Positions 33,000 to 42,145 of a stretch of 64,000 nt of DNA are shown here, piece after piece. The position numbers and the translations under genes were made by a program. Each line of letters begins with the position of its first letter. Position 1 is the stretch's first letter. The stretch comes from Streptomyces curacoi (lineage in GTDB: Bacteria > Actinomycetota > Actinomycetes > Streptomycetales > Streptomycetaceae). The stretch is from NCBI RefSeq assembly GCF_001513975.1, contig NZ_KQ947990.1:546336-610335 (forward strand), in the 5' to 3' direction. The notes beneath the pieces were generated by a model. That model did not search any database and was not told the DNA's origin. It saw nothing but the letters and a program-made list of their open reading frames with translations.

Positions 33000-34784
33000 C
33001 TACTTCGCGCACTCCACCTTGTCCGCCGTGGACTTCTGGACGCCCTCCGGCGTCTTTCCCGCGGCCGAGGTGAGCGGGACGCCGGCGCCCTTGAAGTCCT
33101 TGCCCAGGGTCAGCGTCATCGTGGGCAGCCCCTGGGCGTTGGTGACGCTCTTGCCCGGCTTCATCGCCGATCCGGACAGCCCCATGATGGCGGCGAGCCG
33201 GCGTGCCTGGTCCGCCTGGTCCGGGGCGTACTCGAGCGTCGTCTTCCCCAGGGACTTGGGTGCGTTGCCGGCGTTCTCGGACTTGGTCACGCCCTCCTCG
33301 TTCTGCAGCCAGAGCAGCGTCGCCGACGCGCTGCCGGCCTCGGCTCCGCCGTTGAGGATCTGCACCCGCACCTCGGAGGCGTCGGCCTTGGTGCCCTTCA
33401 GCCGGGCGGCCACGGCGGCGGCCTCCTTCTTCTTCTGCTCCTTGACCTCGGTGAACGACACGTCGTTCCTGATCATGTCGAAGACCTGCGGGGCCGTCGT
33501 CTCGTTGAGCACGACGGTCGTCTTCACCTTCTCGGCCGGGTTGTCGATCACCGGAACCGTCGTGAAGGTCAGGTTCTCGGTGTTGAGCTTGCCCAGCTCC
33601 AGGCCCAGGTCCTTCAGCTTGGTGATGCTGTCGAGGTTGTCGTCGACGGTGAGCGCCTCGGTCCCGGCCTCGGCCAGTTTGATCATCTTCGTCGGGCTGG
33701 TCAGCGTGTCGTTCGACTTCAGCTTCCGCATCAGCGCGCTGAGGAACTGCTGCTGCAGGCCGATCCGGCTCAGGTCACCGCCGAAGCCGACGGAGTGCCG
33801 GGTGCGGACGTAGGCGAGCGCCTGCTCGCCCTCGATCACATGCTTGCCCTTCGACAGCTTGAGGTGCGAGTCCGGGTCGTCGATGTCCTTGGCCAGGCAC
33901 ACCTCGACACCGCCGACCGCCGACGTCAGCGTCTTCACCGCGTTGAAGTCGGCGACCATGAAGTTGTCCGGCTTGACGCCGGTGAGCTCGGTGACCGTCC
34001 GCATGGTGCAGCTGGGCGTACGGCCCTCCTGGCCGAGGCTGGTGTTGAAGCGGACGCCGCTCTCGCCCGGAATGACCTTCGTGGAGCCGTCCTCCTGGGT
34101 GGTGCGGCAGTCCGGGATGTCGACGATCAGGTCACGCGGGATGCTGAGCGCCGTCGCGTTCGAGCGGTCCTTGGAGACGTGCAGCAGGATCGTGGTGTCC
34201 GCGTGACCGGCGCTGCCCGCGTCGCCGTAGCCGTCGTTGCCCGCGCCGGTGCGCTTGTCCGTGCCGATCAGCAGGATGTTGATGGCCTTGTCCTTCTGGA
34301 AGCCACCGGTGCTCGCGCCGTCGTCGGAGACGGACGTGATGTTGTCGTTGAGGTGCTGGAGATAGAGGTAGGCGCCGCCGGCCGCGGCCACCACCACGAA
34401 CGCCATCACACCGCCGGTCCACAGCAGGGTCTTCTTCGCCTTGCTCTTCTGCTTCACCGGCCGGCGACCGCGCCGCCCCGGCGGCGGCTCCTCCGGCGCG
34501 CCCCGGCGCCTGCGCTGCGGCGGCACCTCCCGGCCCGGTGCCGTACGCGTCTCGCGCCCCGGCGCCGCGGTCCGGTTGCGCACCGCGCCTCCGGAGCCGC
34601 TCACGGCCGTACCGCCGGCCCGGGATGCCGCGCCTGCCCGGGAGGCGGCTCTGCGGGGTCCGGGAACCGGCGACTGCGGTGCGGAAGGGGTCAGTCGCAG
34701 TTCGTACTCACCGGTGGTCGGATTGAGCACCCACTGGTCTGCGGGGTCGATGTCGTCCGCCCGCCCACGGCCTTGCGCGTCCAC
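33000..34784 (-). CDS. LCP family protein 4 with LytR_C domain
   Basis: 594 residues, the longest LCP here. The N-terminus DAQGRGRADDIDPADQWVLN is followed by about 110 Pro/Arg/Ala-rich residues, membrane segment (LLWTGGVMAFVVVAAAGGAY), LCP domain with ILLIGTDKRTGAGNDGYGD, DTTILLHVSKDRSNA, LSIPRDLIVDIPDC, TSAVGGVEVCLAKDIDDPDS, YVRTRHSVGFGGDLSRIGLQ, and LytR_C (RVQILNGGAEAGSASATLLW). I chose GTG 34784 because GGAGGA precedes it and the VDAQGRGRAD start is typical; TTG 34832 is an alternative. Confidence 0.92.
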   Translation of the reverse strand: MDAQGRGRADDIDPADQWVLNPTTGEYELRLTPSAPQSPVPGPRRAASRAGAASRAGGTAVSGSGGAVRNRTAAPGRETRTAPGREVPPQRRRRGAPEEPPPGRRGRRPVKQKSKAKKTLLWTGGVMAFVVVAAAGGAYLYLQHLNDNITSVSDDGASTGGFQKDKAINILLIGTDKRTGAGNDGYGDAGSAGHADTTILLHVSKDRSNATALSIPRDLIVDIPDCRTTQEDGSTKVIPGESGVRFNTSLGQEGRTPSCTMRTVTELTGVKPDNFMVADFNAVKTLTSAVGGVEVCLAKDIDDPDSHLKLSKGKHVIEGEQALAYVRTRHSVGFGGDLSRIGLQQQFLSALMRKLKSNDTLTSPTKMIKLAEAGTEALTVDDNLDSITKLKDLGLELGKLNTENLTFTTVPVIDNPAEKVKTTVVLNETTAPQVFDMIRNDVSFTEVKEQKKKEAAAVAARLKGTKADASEVRVQILNGGAEAGSASATLLWLQNEEGVTKSENAGNAPKSLGKTTLEYAPDQADQARRLAAIMGLSGSAMKPGKSVTNAQGLPTMTLTLGKDFKGAGVPLTSAAGKTPEGVQKSTADKVECAK

Positions 34785-35010
34785 GGTTGTCTGAATCCTC
34801 CGTCGGGGCCACGCGGCGCCTTCCCCCTCCAAGGCGCTCGGGTCTCTCGGTCAAACAGTGCGCAAGCCTAACTACGGCCGGGTGCACCGGATCGCTCACA
34901 CTATCCGGCCAGTTCAGCGTCAAGCCACGACGGTGACAAATTCCACGTCCCTACAACTGGGCAATCCGCCCCATTTCTTTGAATCGGGGCTCGTCTGCTT
35001 GGGGAGCGTT

Positions 35011-36222
35011 TTACTCGCAGGGGTTCTCGGCGGCGGTGTTGCCGCGGAAGGTGGGCGCCGGGGGAGTGGGGCCGGCGGGTTCGTCGGGCCGCTTGGTGCC
35101 GGACTTTCCGTCGCCGTGACGGGAACTGCTGTGCGAGAAAGCGTGCCTGGGGCCATGGGACGTATCGGGTGAATCCACTACTTCCACCGGCGCGTCGCGA
35201 CGCAGCCGCTCGAAGAGACGCTCGGCCTCGGGTTCCACGAGTTGGTCGCGATTGGCGTTGTAGATGTACGACTCCCGCGGAACGGTGAGAAACTGCACGC
35301 GTTCGGTGGGGATGTCGCGCACGCCGCGCACGAGTTCGTACAAACCTCGCAAGCTGGCCAGGGCCGGGTCGGTGGTGAGAGACGAGGTGGCGGCGTCCAG
35401 GACCGGGTAGAGCCTGACCGGATTCAGCAGTACGTCATTGCTCTGCACCTTGTGGACGAGCGCGGCGAGGAATCGCTGCTGGCGGTCGATGCGGTCGGTG
35501 TCGCTGCCGTCGCCGAGGGACTTGCGGGCGCGGACATAGCCGAGGGCCTGTTCGCCGTTGAGCGTCACCTTTCCGGCGGGGAGGCGCAGTTTGGCGGCTT
35601 TGTCGTTGATGGGTTTCTTGAGGCAGATCTCCACACCGTCGAGGGCGTCGACCATCTCCTTGAAGCCGTGGAAGTCGACGACCATGTGATGGTCGACGCG
35701 GACGTTCGTGAGCCGCTCCACGGTGCGGACGGTGCAGGCCGAACCGCCCACCTGGAAGGCGAGGTTGAACATGGCGAACATCGGCTCGCTGCGGCTGCCG
35801 TCGGGGCGTCGGCAGCCGGGTACGTCGACCATCAGGTCGCGGGGTATCGATACGGCGGTGGCGCTGCGGCGGCCTGCGGAGAGGTGCAGCAGGATGGCGG
35901 TGTCGGAGCGCTCGGTGCCGGAGTCGCGTCCATAGCGCCGGTTTCCGTCGCCCGCCCGCGAGTCCGAGCCGATGAGCAGGATGTTCTGCGCGTCCCGCAC
36001 GAGCGAGGTCGGGCGCTCCCTCTCGTACCGGGCGAGTTCGGCGGCGGCCGCCTGGTCGGACGTGATGTTGGAGTCGAGCTTGGCGTAGACGGCCCACCCG
36101 GCCCCGCCGGCGGCTATGAGCACCAGCGCCACACCCAGCGCCCCACGCCGCGCCCACCGCCGTACGGGCCCCCTTCTGCTGGCCGCCGCCCTGAGGCTGC
36201 GCGCGCGTGCGGTGCGGGTCAC
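35011..36222 (-). CDS. LCP family protein 5 (no LytR_C)
   Basis: 403 residues. Short basic N-terminus, membrane segment (GALGVALVLIAAGGAGWAVY), LCP domain with ILLIGSDSRAGDGNRRYGRD, DTAILLHLSAGRRSA, VSIPRDLMVDVPGC, VDALDGVEICLKKPINDKAA, YVRARKSLGDGSDTDRIDRQ, and a His/Ser/Pro-rich C-terminal tail. Where the other four LCP proteins read VVGGV, AVGGV or AIGGV, this one has ALDGVE. I chose GTG 36222 (VTRTARARS) with GAGGGG upstream; the frame stays open through the repetitive region beyond, which I consider non-coding. Confidence 0.9.
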   Translation of the reverse strand: MTRTARARSLRAAASRRGPVRRWARRGALGVALVLIAAGGAGWAVYAKLDSNITSDQAAAAELARYERERPTSLVRDAQNILLIGSDSRAGDGNRRYGRDSGTERSDTAILLHLSAGRRSATAVSIPRDLMVDVPGCRRPDGSRSEPMFAMFNLAFQVGGSACTVRTVERLTNVRVDHHMVVDFHGFKEMVDALDGVEICLKKPINDKAAKLRLPAGKVTLNGEQALGYVRARKSLGDGSDTDRIDRQQRFLAALVHKVQSNDVLLNPVRLYPVLDAATSSLTTDPALASLRGLYELVRGVRDIPTERVQFLTVPRESYIYNANRDQLVEPEAERLFERLRRDAPVEVVDSPDTSHGPRHAFSHSSSRHGDGKSGTKRPDEPAGPTPPAPTFRGNTAAENPCE

Positions 36223-36355
36223 GGCTGGTCCACCCCTCAATGCGTGCTGCGTGTGGTGTGGGCTGCTGTTACGACCATGGCCTGGATGGGGGGTGGGGGG
36301 TGGATGGTGGTGGGCCGAACGGGTGACGGTGCCTCCGGCGGTTGGGCGGGGGGGA

Positions 36356-36519
36356 TGCCTGCGGGGGCCTGTGCTGGGTGGGTGGGGGTGCGTGTCCGTG
36401 CCTGCGGGGGCCTGTGCTGGGTGGGTGGGGGTGTGCGTCCGTGCCTGCGGTGCCTGTGCGGGCTGGGTGGGGGTGCGTCCATGCCTGCGGCGGCCTGTGC
36501 GGCTGAGTGGGGGTGCGCC
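36356..36519. repeat. Tandem repeat, four copies of 38-43 bp
   Basis: Units start TGCCTGCGG and continue GGCCTGTGCTGGGTGGGTG, GGGGTGCGT, TCCG. The first two (36356 and 36399) are almost identical; the third and fourth are shortened. G-rich on the plus strand. Confidence 0.8.
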
Positions 36520-36660
36520 TTGCGCTCTACTCGTTCGTCGGGGGTCGGGGCCGCGCCGGGGGGTGTCCGTCCTCGGACCGGCGGCTGGGGTGGGCCCGGA
36601 GGTGCTGTTCCTTGACGCCGGCCACTGCGGGCGGACACCCCCCGGCACGTCCCCTTGCCG

Positions 36661-36990
36661 CTGTGGGCGGCTGCGGGTGCGTCCACCCGCGCGTGGCGCA
36701 TCGTGGGGCTGGTCATGTCCGTTCAGCCGCGCTCCGCGGGCTCGCCGAGCTACGTGCGTCCAGCCGAGCGCACGCGGGCCCGGTCTCGTGGGTGGCTGCG
36801 GGTGCGTCCACCCGCGCGTGGCGCATCGGGCGGCCGGTCATGTCCGTTCAGCCGCGCGCACGCGGGCCCGTTGCGGATATGTCCATCCGTGCCTGGCGCA
36901 TCTGGCAGGTGGTCGCCTGCCTACAGTCGCGTATCCGCGGGTCGGTTCGCTGGCCTACGTTCGTCCAGTCGCGCGCACGCGCAGCCGGAC
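36661..36990. repeat. Long-period tandem repeat, two copies of about 125 bp plus a decayed third
   Basis: GGCTGCGGGTGCGTCCACCC then GCGCGTGGCGCATCG at 36668 recurs at 36793; both are followed by GGTCATGTCCGTTCAGCCGC and a CGCACGCGGGCCCG block. A third, weaker copy (TGTCCATCCGTGCCTGGCGC) begins near 36878. Confidence 0.75.
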
Positions 36991-37143
36991 GCGGTGGCCG
37001 GCCACGTCCGCCCAGCCGCGGGCAGTCGTGCCGCCTGGGGCGGCACGGGTGGGCGCGGGCGGTGCCCCGTCAGCGCCGGGCCGCGCGACCCACCCCCGGT
37101 CGGCCGTGGCGCCGAGCAACCCGGCAGCGGGCGGTGCTCGGGG

Positions 37144-37899
37144 TCACCTTGCCGTCGCCGTCACCCGCTCGCTTTCGATGCGCTTGGCCAGGGCCTCCTC
37201 GTCCAGCGACTCCAGGTGTCGGCACAAAACCACCGACCCGTCGGTCGCAAGGGCCGCGTACAGCCCGGCGTTGAGGCCCTCCCAGGTGTCGTACGGCAGG
37301 GCCGACAGGATGCGCGAACCCGGCCCCGTCAGACCCAGCCCCGTCGCCTCCGCCCGGGCGCGCTCGACGACCTCCGCGCCGCTGAACTCCCGGCCGGCCA
37401 CGATGAGCGCAGGATCCTCGGGATCGACCGGGGCATACGGCGTGAAGCGGTCACCCTGGCTCGGGACTTCCACGGCATAGTCGGCGAAACCGGCCGGCGG
37501 CTGCGGGAAGCGGCCCCCCAGTGGCCGTAGCGCCAAGGCGACGCGCTCACCGCGGCACGCCCGCGCCGCCTCCAGCGTCTCCGGCCCGCTCACGACCACG
37601 TCCGCCGCCGCCGGATCCCCGCCCACGTCCGCGATCGCGCCCACCGACGAACACGCCAGCAACCACACCGCCGTCTGCCAGTGCGCGGGCAGCAGCAGCG
37701 TGACCCGGTCACCCGGACCGGCCCCGAGGTCGCCCTGGAGCAGATTCGCGGTCTTGGCCACCCAATTGGCGAAGGTGGCCACGGACAATTCGACGCGTTC
37801 CCCGGTGGCGTCGTCGTAGAAGGTCACCAGGGGTCGTCCGGGATCCGCGGCGAGCGCGGAACGCAGCAGGTCGGCAGGGGTGCGATCGGTGGCGTTCAC
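37144..37899 (-). CDS. TIGR03089 family protein (truncated adenylate-forming-like)
   Basis: 251 residues resembling only the N-terminal half of AMP-binding enzymes: ADLLRSALAADPGRPLVTFY, ATFANWVAKTANLLQGDLGA, DRVTLLLPAHWQTAVWLLAC. The ATP-binding P-loop and the C-terminal lid of true adenylate-forming enzymes are absent, as usual for this actinobacterial family. GTG 37899 is preceded by TACCCT at 7 nt and no ribosome binding site, so a leaderless mRNA is likely. Divergent from the amidase gene across about 117 bp. Function unknown. Confidence 0.88.
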   Translation of the reverse strand: MNATDRTPADLLRSALAADPGRPLVTFYDDATGERVELSVATFANWVAKTANLLQGDLGAGPGDRVTLLLPAHWQTAVWLLACSSVGAIADVGGDPAAADVVVSGPETLEAARACRGERVALALRPLGGRFPQPPAGFADYAVEVPSQGDRFTPYAPVDPEDPALIVAGREFSGAEVVERARAEATGLGLTGPGSRILSALPYDTWEGLNAGLYAALATDGSVVLCRHLESLDEEALAKRIESERVTATAR

Positions 37900-38016
37900 C
37901 CGCGCAAGGGTACGCGGGCGGGCGGCCGCACACCCCCCGATGGGGCCAGCCGTCCGCCACCGGTTCGGATGAATCGGAGGCCGACACACCGTCAGTTCCT
38001 CAATGGACAGTTTTGT

Positions 38017-39516
38017 ATGACTATGTCCAATATCAGGGGCATGCGTGGATTCCTTGCTTCCTCGATCGGTGTCACGTGCGCGGTCGTTCTCGCCCTGCCG
38101 CTCACCCCACCCGCCGTCGCCGCGACCGCGAGACCGGCACCCGGCGCGGAAGCGGCCACCAGCGGGCACACGGTGGCCGGGCCGACGGTGCGTCATGGGG
38201 ACGCCGGGGTGTACGTCCCCGGCGCCACCCACTCACTGCCCCTCACCCCGCTCAGCCGTGACCGCACCGAGGGCGCCCCCGCCGAACAGGGCCTGTCCCG
38301 CCGGGGCGTACCGCACTTCTCCCTCGTCGGCGTCGTGTGGGACGACCCGGACGCCGAACTGCACGGCCGCGTCCAGGTCCGCACCCGTGCGGTCGGCACG
38401 GGCACCTGGTCCGGCTGGCAGGCCGTCGAGACGCACAACGACGAACACGCGGCCGACCCGGGTACCGTCGAACGCGCCTCCGGCCGGGTACGCGGCTCCA
38501 CGGCACCGTTGTGGGTCGGGGAGTCCGACGGCGTCGAGGCGCGGGTCACGGCGGAGGGCGCCGACGCCCGTTCGGACCACGACCCAGGGGGCGATGACGA
38601 TGCGGCAGCCGGCACCGGGCTCGCCGCTCTGCTGCCACTCGGCCTTCGCCTCGAACTCGTCGATCCCGGCGCGGCCGCCCCCGCCCCGGGCGACCTCGGC
38701 GGCGCACCCCGCCCCGGATCCCTGATGACCGAGACCGGCGAGACCGCCGACGCCCTCGCCGCCTCCTCCGCCGCCGCGGCCTCCGCCGCCAACGCCGAAC
38801 TCGCCCCCCTCGGTGCCGCCGAGATCCCCGCCCTCGGCCTGGCCGAGACCGAGCGGGAACTGCTCGCCCTGCGCGGTGGGGAGTTGACGCAGGCCCAGCG
38901 CGCGAGGCCGTACATCGGGCCGCGGCCACGCATCGTCACGCGGCGCGGCTGGGGCGCGAACGAGAGCTGGCGGGAGCGGAGGTTCGTCTACACGAGGAAG
39001 GTGAAGGCGGCCTTCGTGCACCACACGGCGACCGGCAACAGGTACCGGTGCTCGCAGGTTCCCTCGCTCATCCGAGGTATCTACCGCTACCACGTGCGGA
39101 GCATGGGCTGGCGCGACATCGGCTACAACTTCCTCGTCGACAAGTGCGGAAACATCTACGAGGGGCGCGCCGGGGGAGTGGCGAAGCCGGTCCTGGGCGC
39201 CCACACCCGTGGGTTCAACTCCAACAGCATGGGGATCGCCGTCCTCGGCAGCTACGGCTCCACCAAGCCGTCCGGCGCCGCGGTGCGGGCCATCGCCCGG
39301 CTCACGGCTTGGAAACTGGGCCTGTACGGGGCCAATCCGCGTGGAAAGACATACCTGAAGTCCGCCGGTGGCAATCTCTATCGAAAGGGAAAGAACGTAC
39401 GACTGAATGTGATCTCCGGCCATCGGGACGGCTTCTCCACGCAGTGCCCGGGATGGCAGCTCTACCGCAAGATCGGCACGGCCCGTGCGGCGGCTGCCCG
39501 CTACCAGGGACGCTGA
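38017..39516 (+). CDS. Secreted N-acetylmuramoyl-L-alanine amidase (PGRP type)
   Basis: 499 residues. Signal peptide RGFLASSIGVTCAVVLALPL, cleavage near AVAATA. The first about 290 residues are a less conserved, Ala/Glu-rich region seen in Streptomyces PGRP proteins (RRGVPHFSLVGVVWDDPD, VRTRAVGTGTWSGWQAVE). The amidase domain begins PRIVTRRGWGANESW and has the Zn ligands in AFVHHTATGN and ISGHRDGFSTQCPG, with GYNFLVDKCGNIYEGRAGG. It would cut the amide between MurNAc and L-Ala. Start is uncertain: in-frame ATGs occur at 38017, 38023 and 38041 (AGGGG immediately before the last). Confidence 0.92.
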   Translation: MTMSNIRGMRGFLASSIGVTCAVVLALPLTPPAVAATARPAPGAEAATSGHTVAGPTVRHGDAGVYVPGATHSLPLTPLSRDRTEGAPAEQGLSRRGVPHFSLVGVVWDDPDAELHGRVQVRTRAVGTGTWSGWQAVETHNDEHAADPGTVERASGRVRGSTAPLWVGESDGVEARVTAEGADARSDHDPGGDDDAAAGTGLAALLPLGLRLELVDPGAAAPAPGDLGGAPRPGSLMTETGETADALAASSAAAASAANAELAPLGAAEIPALGLAETERELLALRGGELTQAQRARPYIGPRPRIVTRRGWGANESWRERRFVYTRKVKAAFVHHTATGNRYRCSQVPSLIRGIYRYHVRSMGWRDIGYNFLVDKCGNIYEGRAGGVAKPVLGAHTRGFNSNSMGIAVLGSYGSTKPSGAAVRAIARLTAWKLGLYGANPRGKTYLKSAGGNLYRKGKNVRLNVISGHRDGFSTQCPGWQLYRKIGTARAAAARYQGR

Positions 39517-39698
39517 GCCGGAACCGAGCCGTGACGTAAGCAGACGTAAGCAAGGGTGGACCTGGAGACGCGTTCACCGCCGTCGGGGGACATGAGGCGG
39601 ATCGCCGCACTGCCGTCGAGGGCGCCGCAAAACGGTCTGCATACACTGGCCGGTCGAAAGACAGTTCGGCCGGTCCCGGCAGGAAGCAGAGACGACAG

Positions 39699-40781
39699 GT
39701 GACAGAAGCGATCCTCCTGGTCGGCGGCAAGGGCACTCGGCTGCGTCCGCTCACCGTGCACACGCCGAAGCCCATGGTCCCGGCGGCCGGGGTCCCGTTC
39801 CTCACCCACCAGTTGGCGAGAGCGAGAGCGGCGGGCGTGGAACACATCGTCCTGGCCACGTCGTATCTGGCCGAGGTCTTCGAGCCGTACTTCGGCGACG
39901 GCTCGGCGCTCGGCCTCCATCTGGAGTACGTGACGGAGGAGGAGCCCCTCGGCACGGGCGGCGCCATCCGCAACGTCGCCTCCCGCCTGCACTCGGCCCC
40001 CGACGACCCGGTCCTCATCTTCAACGGCGACATCCTCACCGGCCTGGACATCAGGGCCCTGGTCCGCACGCACGAGACGACGGGCGCGGACGTCTCCCTG
40101 CACCTGACGAAGGTGACGGACCCGAGGGCGTACGGCCTCGTCCCCACGGACGACACCGGCCGGGTGACGGCGTTCCTGGAGAAGCCGCAGACCCCCGAGG
40201 AGATCGTCACCGACCAGATCAACGCGGGCGCGTACGTCTTCCGCCGCTCCGTCATCGACACGATCCCGGCGAACCGCCCGGTCTCCGTGGAGCGGGAGAC
40301 GTTCCCCGACCTCCTGTCGGCGGGCGCCCACCTGCAGGGCATGGTCGACTCCACGTACTGGCTCGACCTCGGCACCCCCGCGGCCTTCGTCCGCGGCTCG
40401 GCGGACCTCGTCCTGGGCCGTGCCCCTTCCCCCGCCGTGCCCGGCCGCTGCGGCGACCGTCTGATCCTCCCCACGGCCACGGTGGCCCCCGACGCCAAGC
40501 TCACCGGCGGCACGGTGGTGGGCGAGGGCGCCTTCGTGGCGGAGGGCGCGCGCGTCTTCGGCAGCACCATCCTCCCGGGCGCCGTCATCGAACCCGGCGC
40601 CGTCATCACCGACTCCCTCATCGGCACCCGAGCCCGCGTGGGCGAGCGCTCCGTCCTCACCGGCACGGTCATCGGCGACGGCGCGGTGATCGGCGCCGAC
40701 AACGAGCTGAGGGAGGGCGTACGGGTGTGGTGCGACGCGCGGATTCCGGCGGGGGCGGTGCGGTTCTCGCCGGATCTGTAG
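39699..40781 (+). CDS. manC: Sugar-1-phosphate nucleotidyltransferase, probable GDP-mannose pyrophosphorylase
   Basis: 360 residues. The NTP-transfer motif LLVGGKGTRLRPLTVHTPKP is at the N-terminus, with LGTGGAIRNVASRL, FNGDILTGLD (metal Asp), AFLEKPQTPEE and a C-terminal left-handed beta-helix of hexapeptides (VAPDAKLTGGTVVGEGAFVA). This is the layout of eukaryote-like mannose-1-phosphate guanylyltransferases; glucose-1-phosphate enzymes share it. The mannose assignment comes from manA and manB in the same window. GTG 39699. Confidence 0.85.
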   Translation: MTEAILLVGGKGTRLRPLTVHTPKPMVPAAGVPFLTHQLARARAAGVEHIVLATSYLAEVFEPYFGDGSALGLHLEYVTEEEPLGTGGAIRNVASRLHSAPDDPVLIFNGDILTGLDIRALVRTHETTGADVSLHLTKVTDPRAYGLVPTDDTGRVTAFLEKPQTPEEIVTDQINAGAYVFRRSVIDTIPANRPVSVERETFPDLLSAGAHLQGMVDSTYWLDLGTPAAFVRGSADLVLGRAPSPAVPGRCGDRLILPTATVAPDAKLTGGTVVGEGAFVAEGARVFGSTILPGAVIEPGAVITDSLIGTRARVGERSVLTGTVIGDGAVIGADNELREGVRVWCDARIPAGAVRFSPDL

Positions 40782-41143
40782 GCGGGTGGGTGAGGGGGGT
40801 GGGGCGACGGCCACTTCCCGGCGCCGGTCCAGGCAATCTCAGCCCGTCCGGCGTTTGAGGACGAGGCCGTGCCGTCCCGAGCCCCCACCCACCCGCTGGG
40901 GCCGCGCACCGGGTGGCGGTTGCTTTCCTGTAGCCGGTGGTGGTCACTTCTCGGCGCCGGTCCAGCAATCTCAGCCCGTCCGGCGTTTGAGGACGAGGCC
41001 CGTTCAGGGCCGATAGCGGGGGTCTGGGGGCCGCAGGCCCCCAGGTACGCGGGGTCGAAGGGGCGGCAGCCCCTGGAGGACGGGACGGGTAGGGGCGGCG
41101 GGGGCGACCACCCTCGCGGCACCCACCGCGCGGCGCGCGCCCG
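40782..41143. other. Gene-free region made of dispersed repeats B
   Basis: 362 bp between manC and the convergent glycosylase gene. Two copies of the unit CGCCGGTCCAG(G)CAATCTCAGCCC then GTCCGGCGTTTGAGGACGAG (40828 and 40953) and the long tail of repeat B fill it. Confidence 0.75.
40952..41107 (+). repeat. Dispersed repeat B, copy 1
   Basis: About 155 bp nearly identical to 56516-56670: CAATCTCAGCCCGTCCGGCG, TTTGAGGACGAGGCCCGTTC, the hairpin CTGGGGGCC-GCA-GGCCCCCAG, and TAGGGGCGGCGGGGGCG. Only two small differences are visible (one base at CAG(G)CAATC and one at GGCGG(C)AGCC). Confidence 0.88.
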
Positions 41144-42145
41144 TCACAACCGCCCGATATCCCCCCGCGGCATCCGCGGCGCCCGCCGCGCCGGCACCCG
41201 CCCGCTCAGCAGAATCAACCGAGCCGCCCGATGCCGCTGCCCCGCATACGGCTCCAGCAACTCCAACATCACCGAGTCATCCGCGTCCCGGTCCCCGGCG
41301 AGCGCGAACCCCACGATCCCCGGCAGATGCAGATCCCCCACGGTCACCGCATCCGCCGCCCCATGACTACGCTGCACGACCTCCGCCGACGTCCACGGCC
41401 CGATCCCCGGCACGACCTCCAACCGAGCCTGCGCGGCACCCGGTTCCATCCGAACCGCCTCTTCCATCCGCGCGGCAACCCGCACGGCCCGCAGAATCGT
41501 CGACGCGCGCTTGTTGTCGACCCCGGCCCGATGCCACTCCCAGGACGGAATCAGCGCCCACGTCCGCGCATCCGGCATCACACACATCCGCGCGGGCGCG
41601 GGCCCCGGCGCCGGCTCCCCGAACTTCCGCACCAGCAACCGCCACGCCCGATACGCCTCGTCGGCCGTGACCTTCTGCTCCAGGATCGACGGAATCAGCG
41701 ACTCCAGCACCAGCCCGGTCCGCGTCAGCCGAAGCCCCGGCCGCCGATGCCGGGCCAACGCCACCAGCCGATGCCGCGGCACGAACACGGACGGGTCATC
41801 GGCGGCCCCGAGCAGCTCCGGCAACTGCTCCAGCAGCCACTCGGCCCCCGGCCCCCACGCCTCACCCCGCACCTCGGCACCCCGCGCGCTGACCCGCAGT
41901 GTCGCGGGTCCGGCAGGCGTGCGGCTGGCCCGCCACACGGAGCCGTCCGGCATTGCACGGAAGGTCGGGTCGCCCGGCCCACGCCGCAAGGGACCCAGCA
42001 CCAGCCCGAGATCGAGCGGCCCGTCCGGCACCCAGGTGCGCACCCGCCCCGGCGCCGGCGCCTGACGCGGTATCCCCCCGGGCACGGCGACATGCCCGCC
42101 GCGCACCGTCGTACGCGTGGGTCGTGGAGCGAAACGTCCTGCCAC
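41144..42145 (-). CDS. AlkA-like DNA glycosylase (HhH-GPD)
   Basis: 333 residues. The C-terminal HhH-GPD fold is clear: LESLIPSILEQKVTADEAYR, LEVVPGIGPWTSAEVVQRSH (hairpin) and TVGDLHLPGIVGFAL with the catalytic Asp of GD. The first about 110 residues are a beta-rich domain as in AlkA. It would remove alkylated bases such as 3-methyladenine. GTG 42145 has AGGA 9 nt upstream. No iron-sulfur Cys cluster, which separates it from endonuclease III. Convergent with manC. Confidence 0.88.
   Translation of the reverse strand: MAGRFAPRPTRTTVRGGHVAVPGGIPRQAPAPGRVRTWVPDGPLDLGLVLGPLRRGPGDPTFRAMPDGSVWRASRTPAGPATLRVSARGAEVRGEAWGPGAEWLLEQLPELLGAADDPSVFVPRHRLVALARHRRPGLRLTRTGLVLESLIPSILEQKVTADEAYRAWRLLVRKFGEPAPGPAPARMCVMPDARTWALIPSWEWHRAGVDNKRASTILRAVRVAARMEEAVRMEPGAAQARLEVVPGIGPWTSAEVVQRSHGAADAVTVGDLHLPGIVGFALAGDRDADDSVMLELLEPYAGQRHRAARLILLSGRVPARRAPRMPRGDIGRL

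Larger units (their letters stand above)
36223..37143. other. 921-bp gene-free region of tandem repeats
   Basis: Between LCP 5 and the TIGR03089 gene. It holds two separate tandem-repeat blocks (36356-36519 and 36661-36990). Long open frames cross it on both strands, but their translations are repetitive Arg/Pro/Gly and differ by frame, with no recognisable domain or initiation site. Confidence 0.65.

Noticed and set aside
36223..37143. Protein gene in the long open frame between LCP 5 and TIGR03089
   Set aside because: Open frames exist in several phases because of high GC and repeats; none shows a ribosome binding site, domain or conserved composition.
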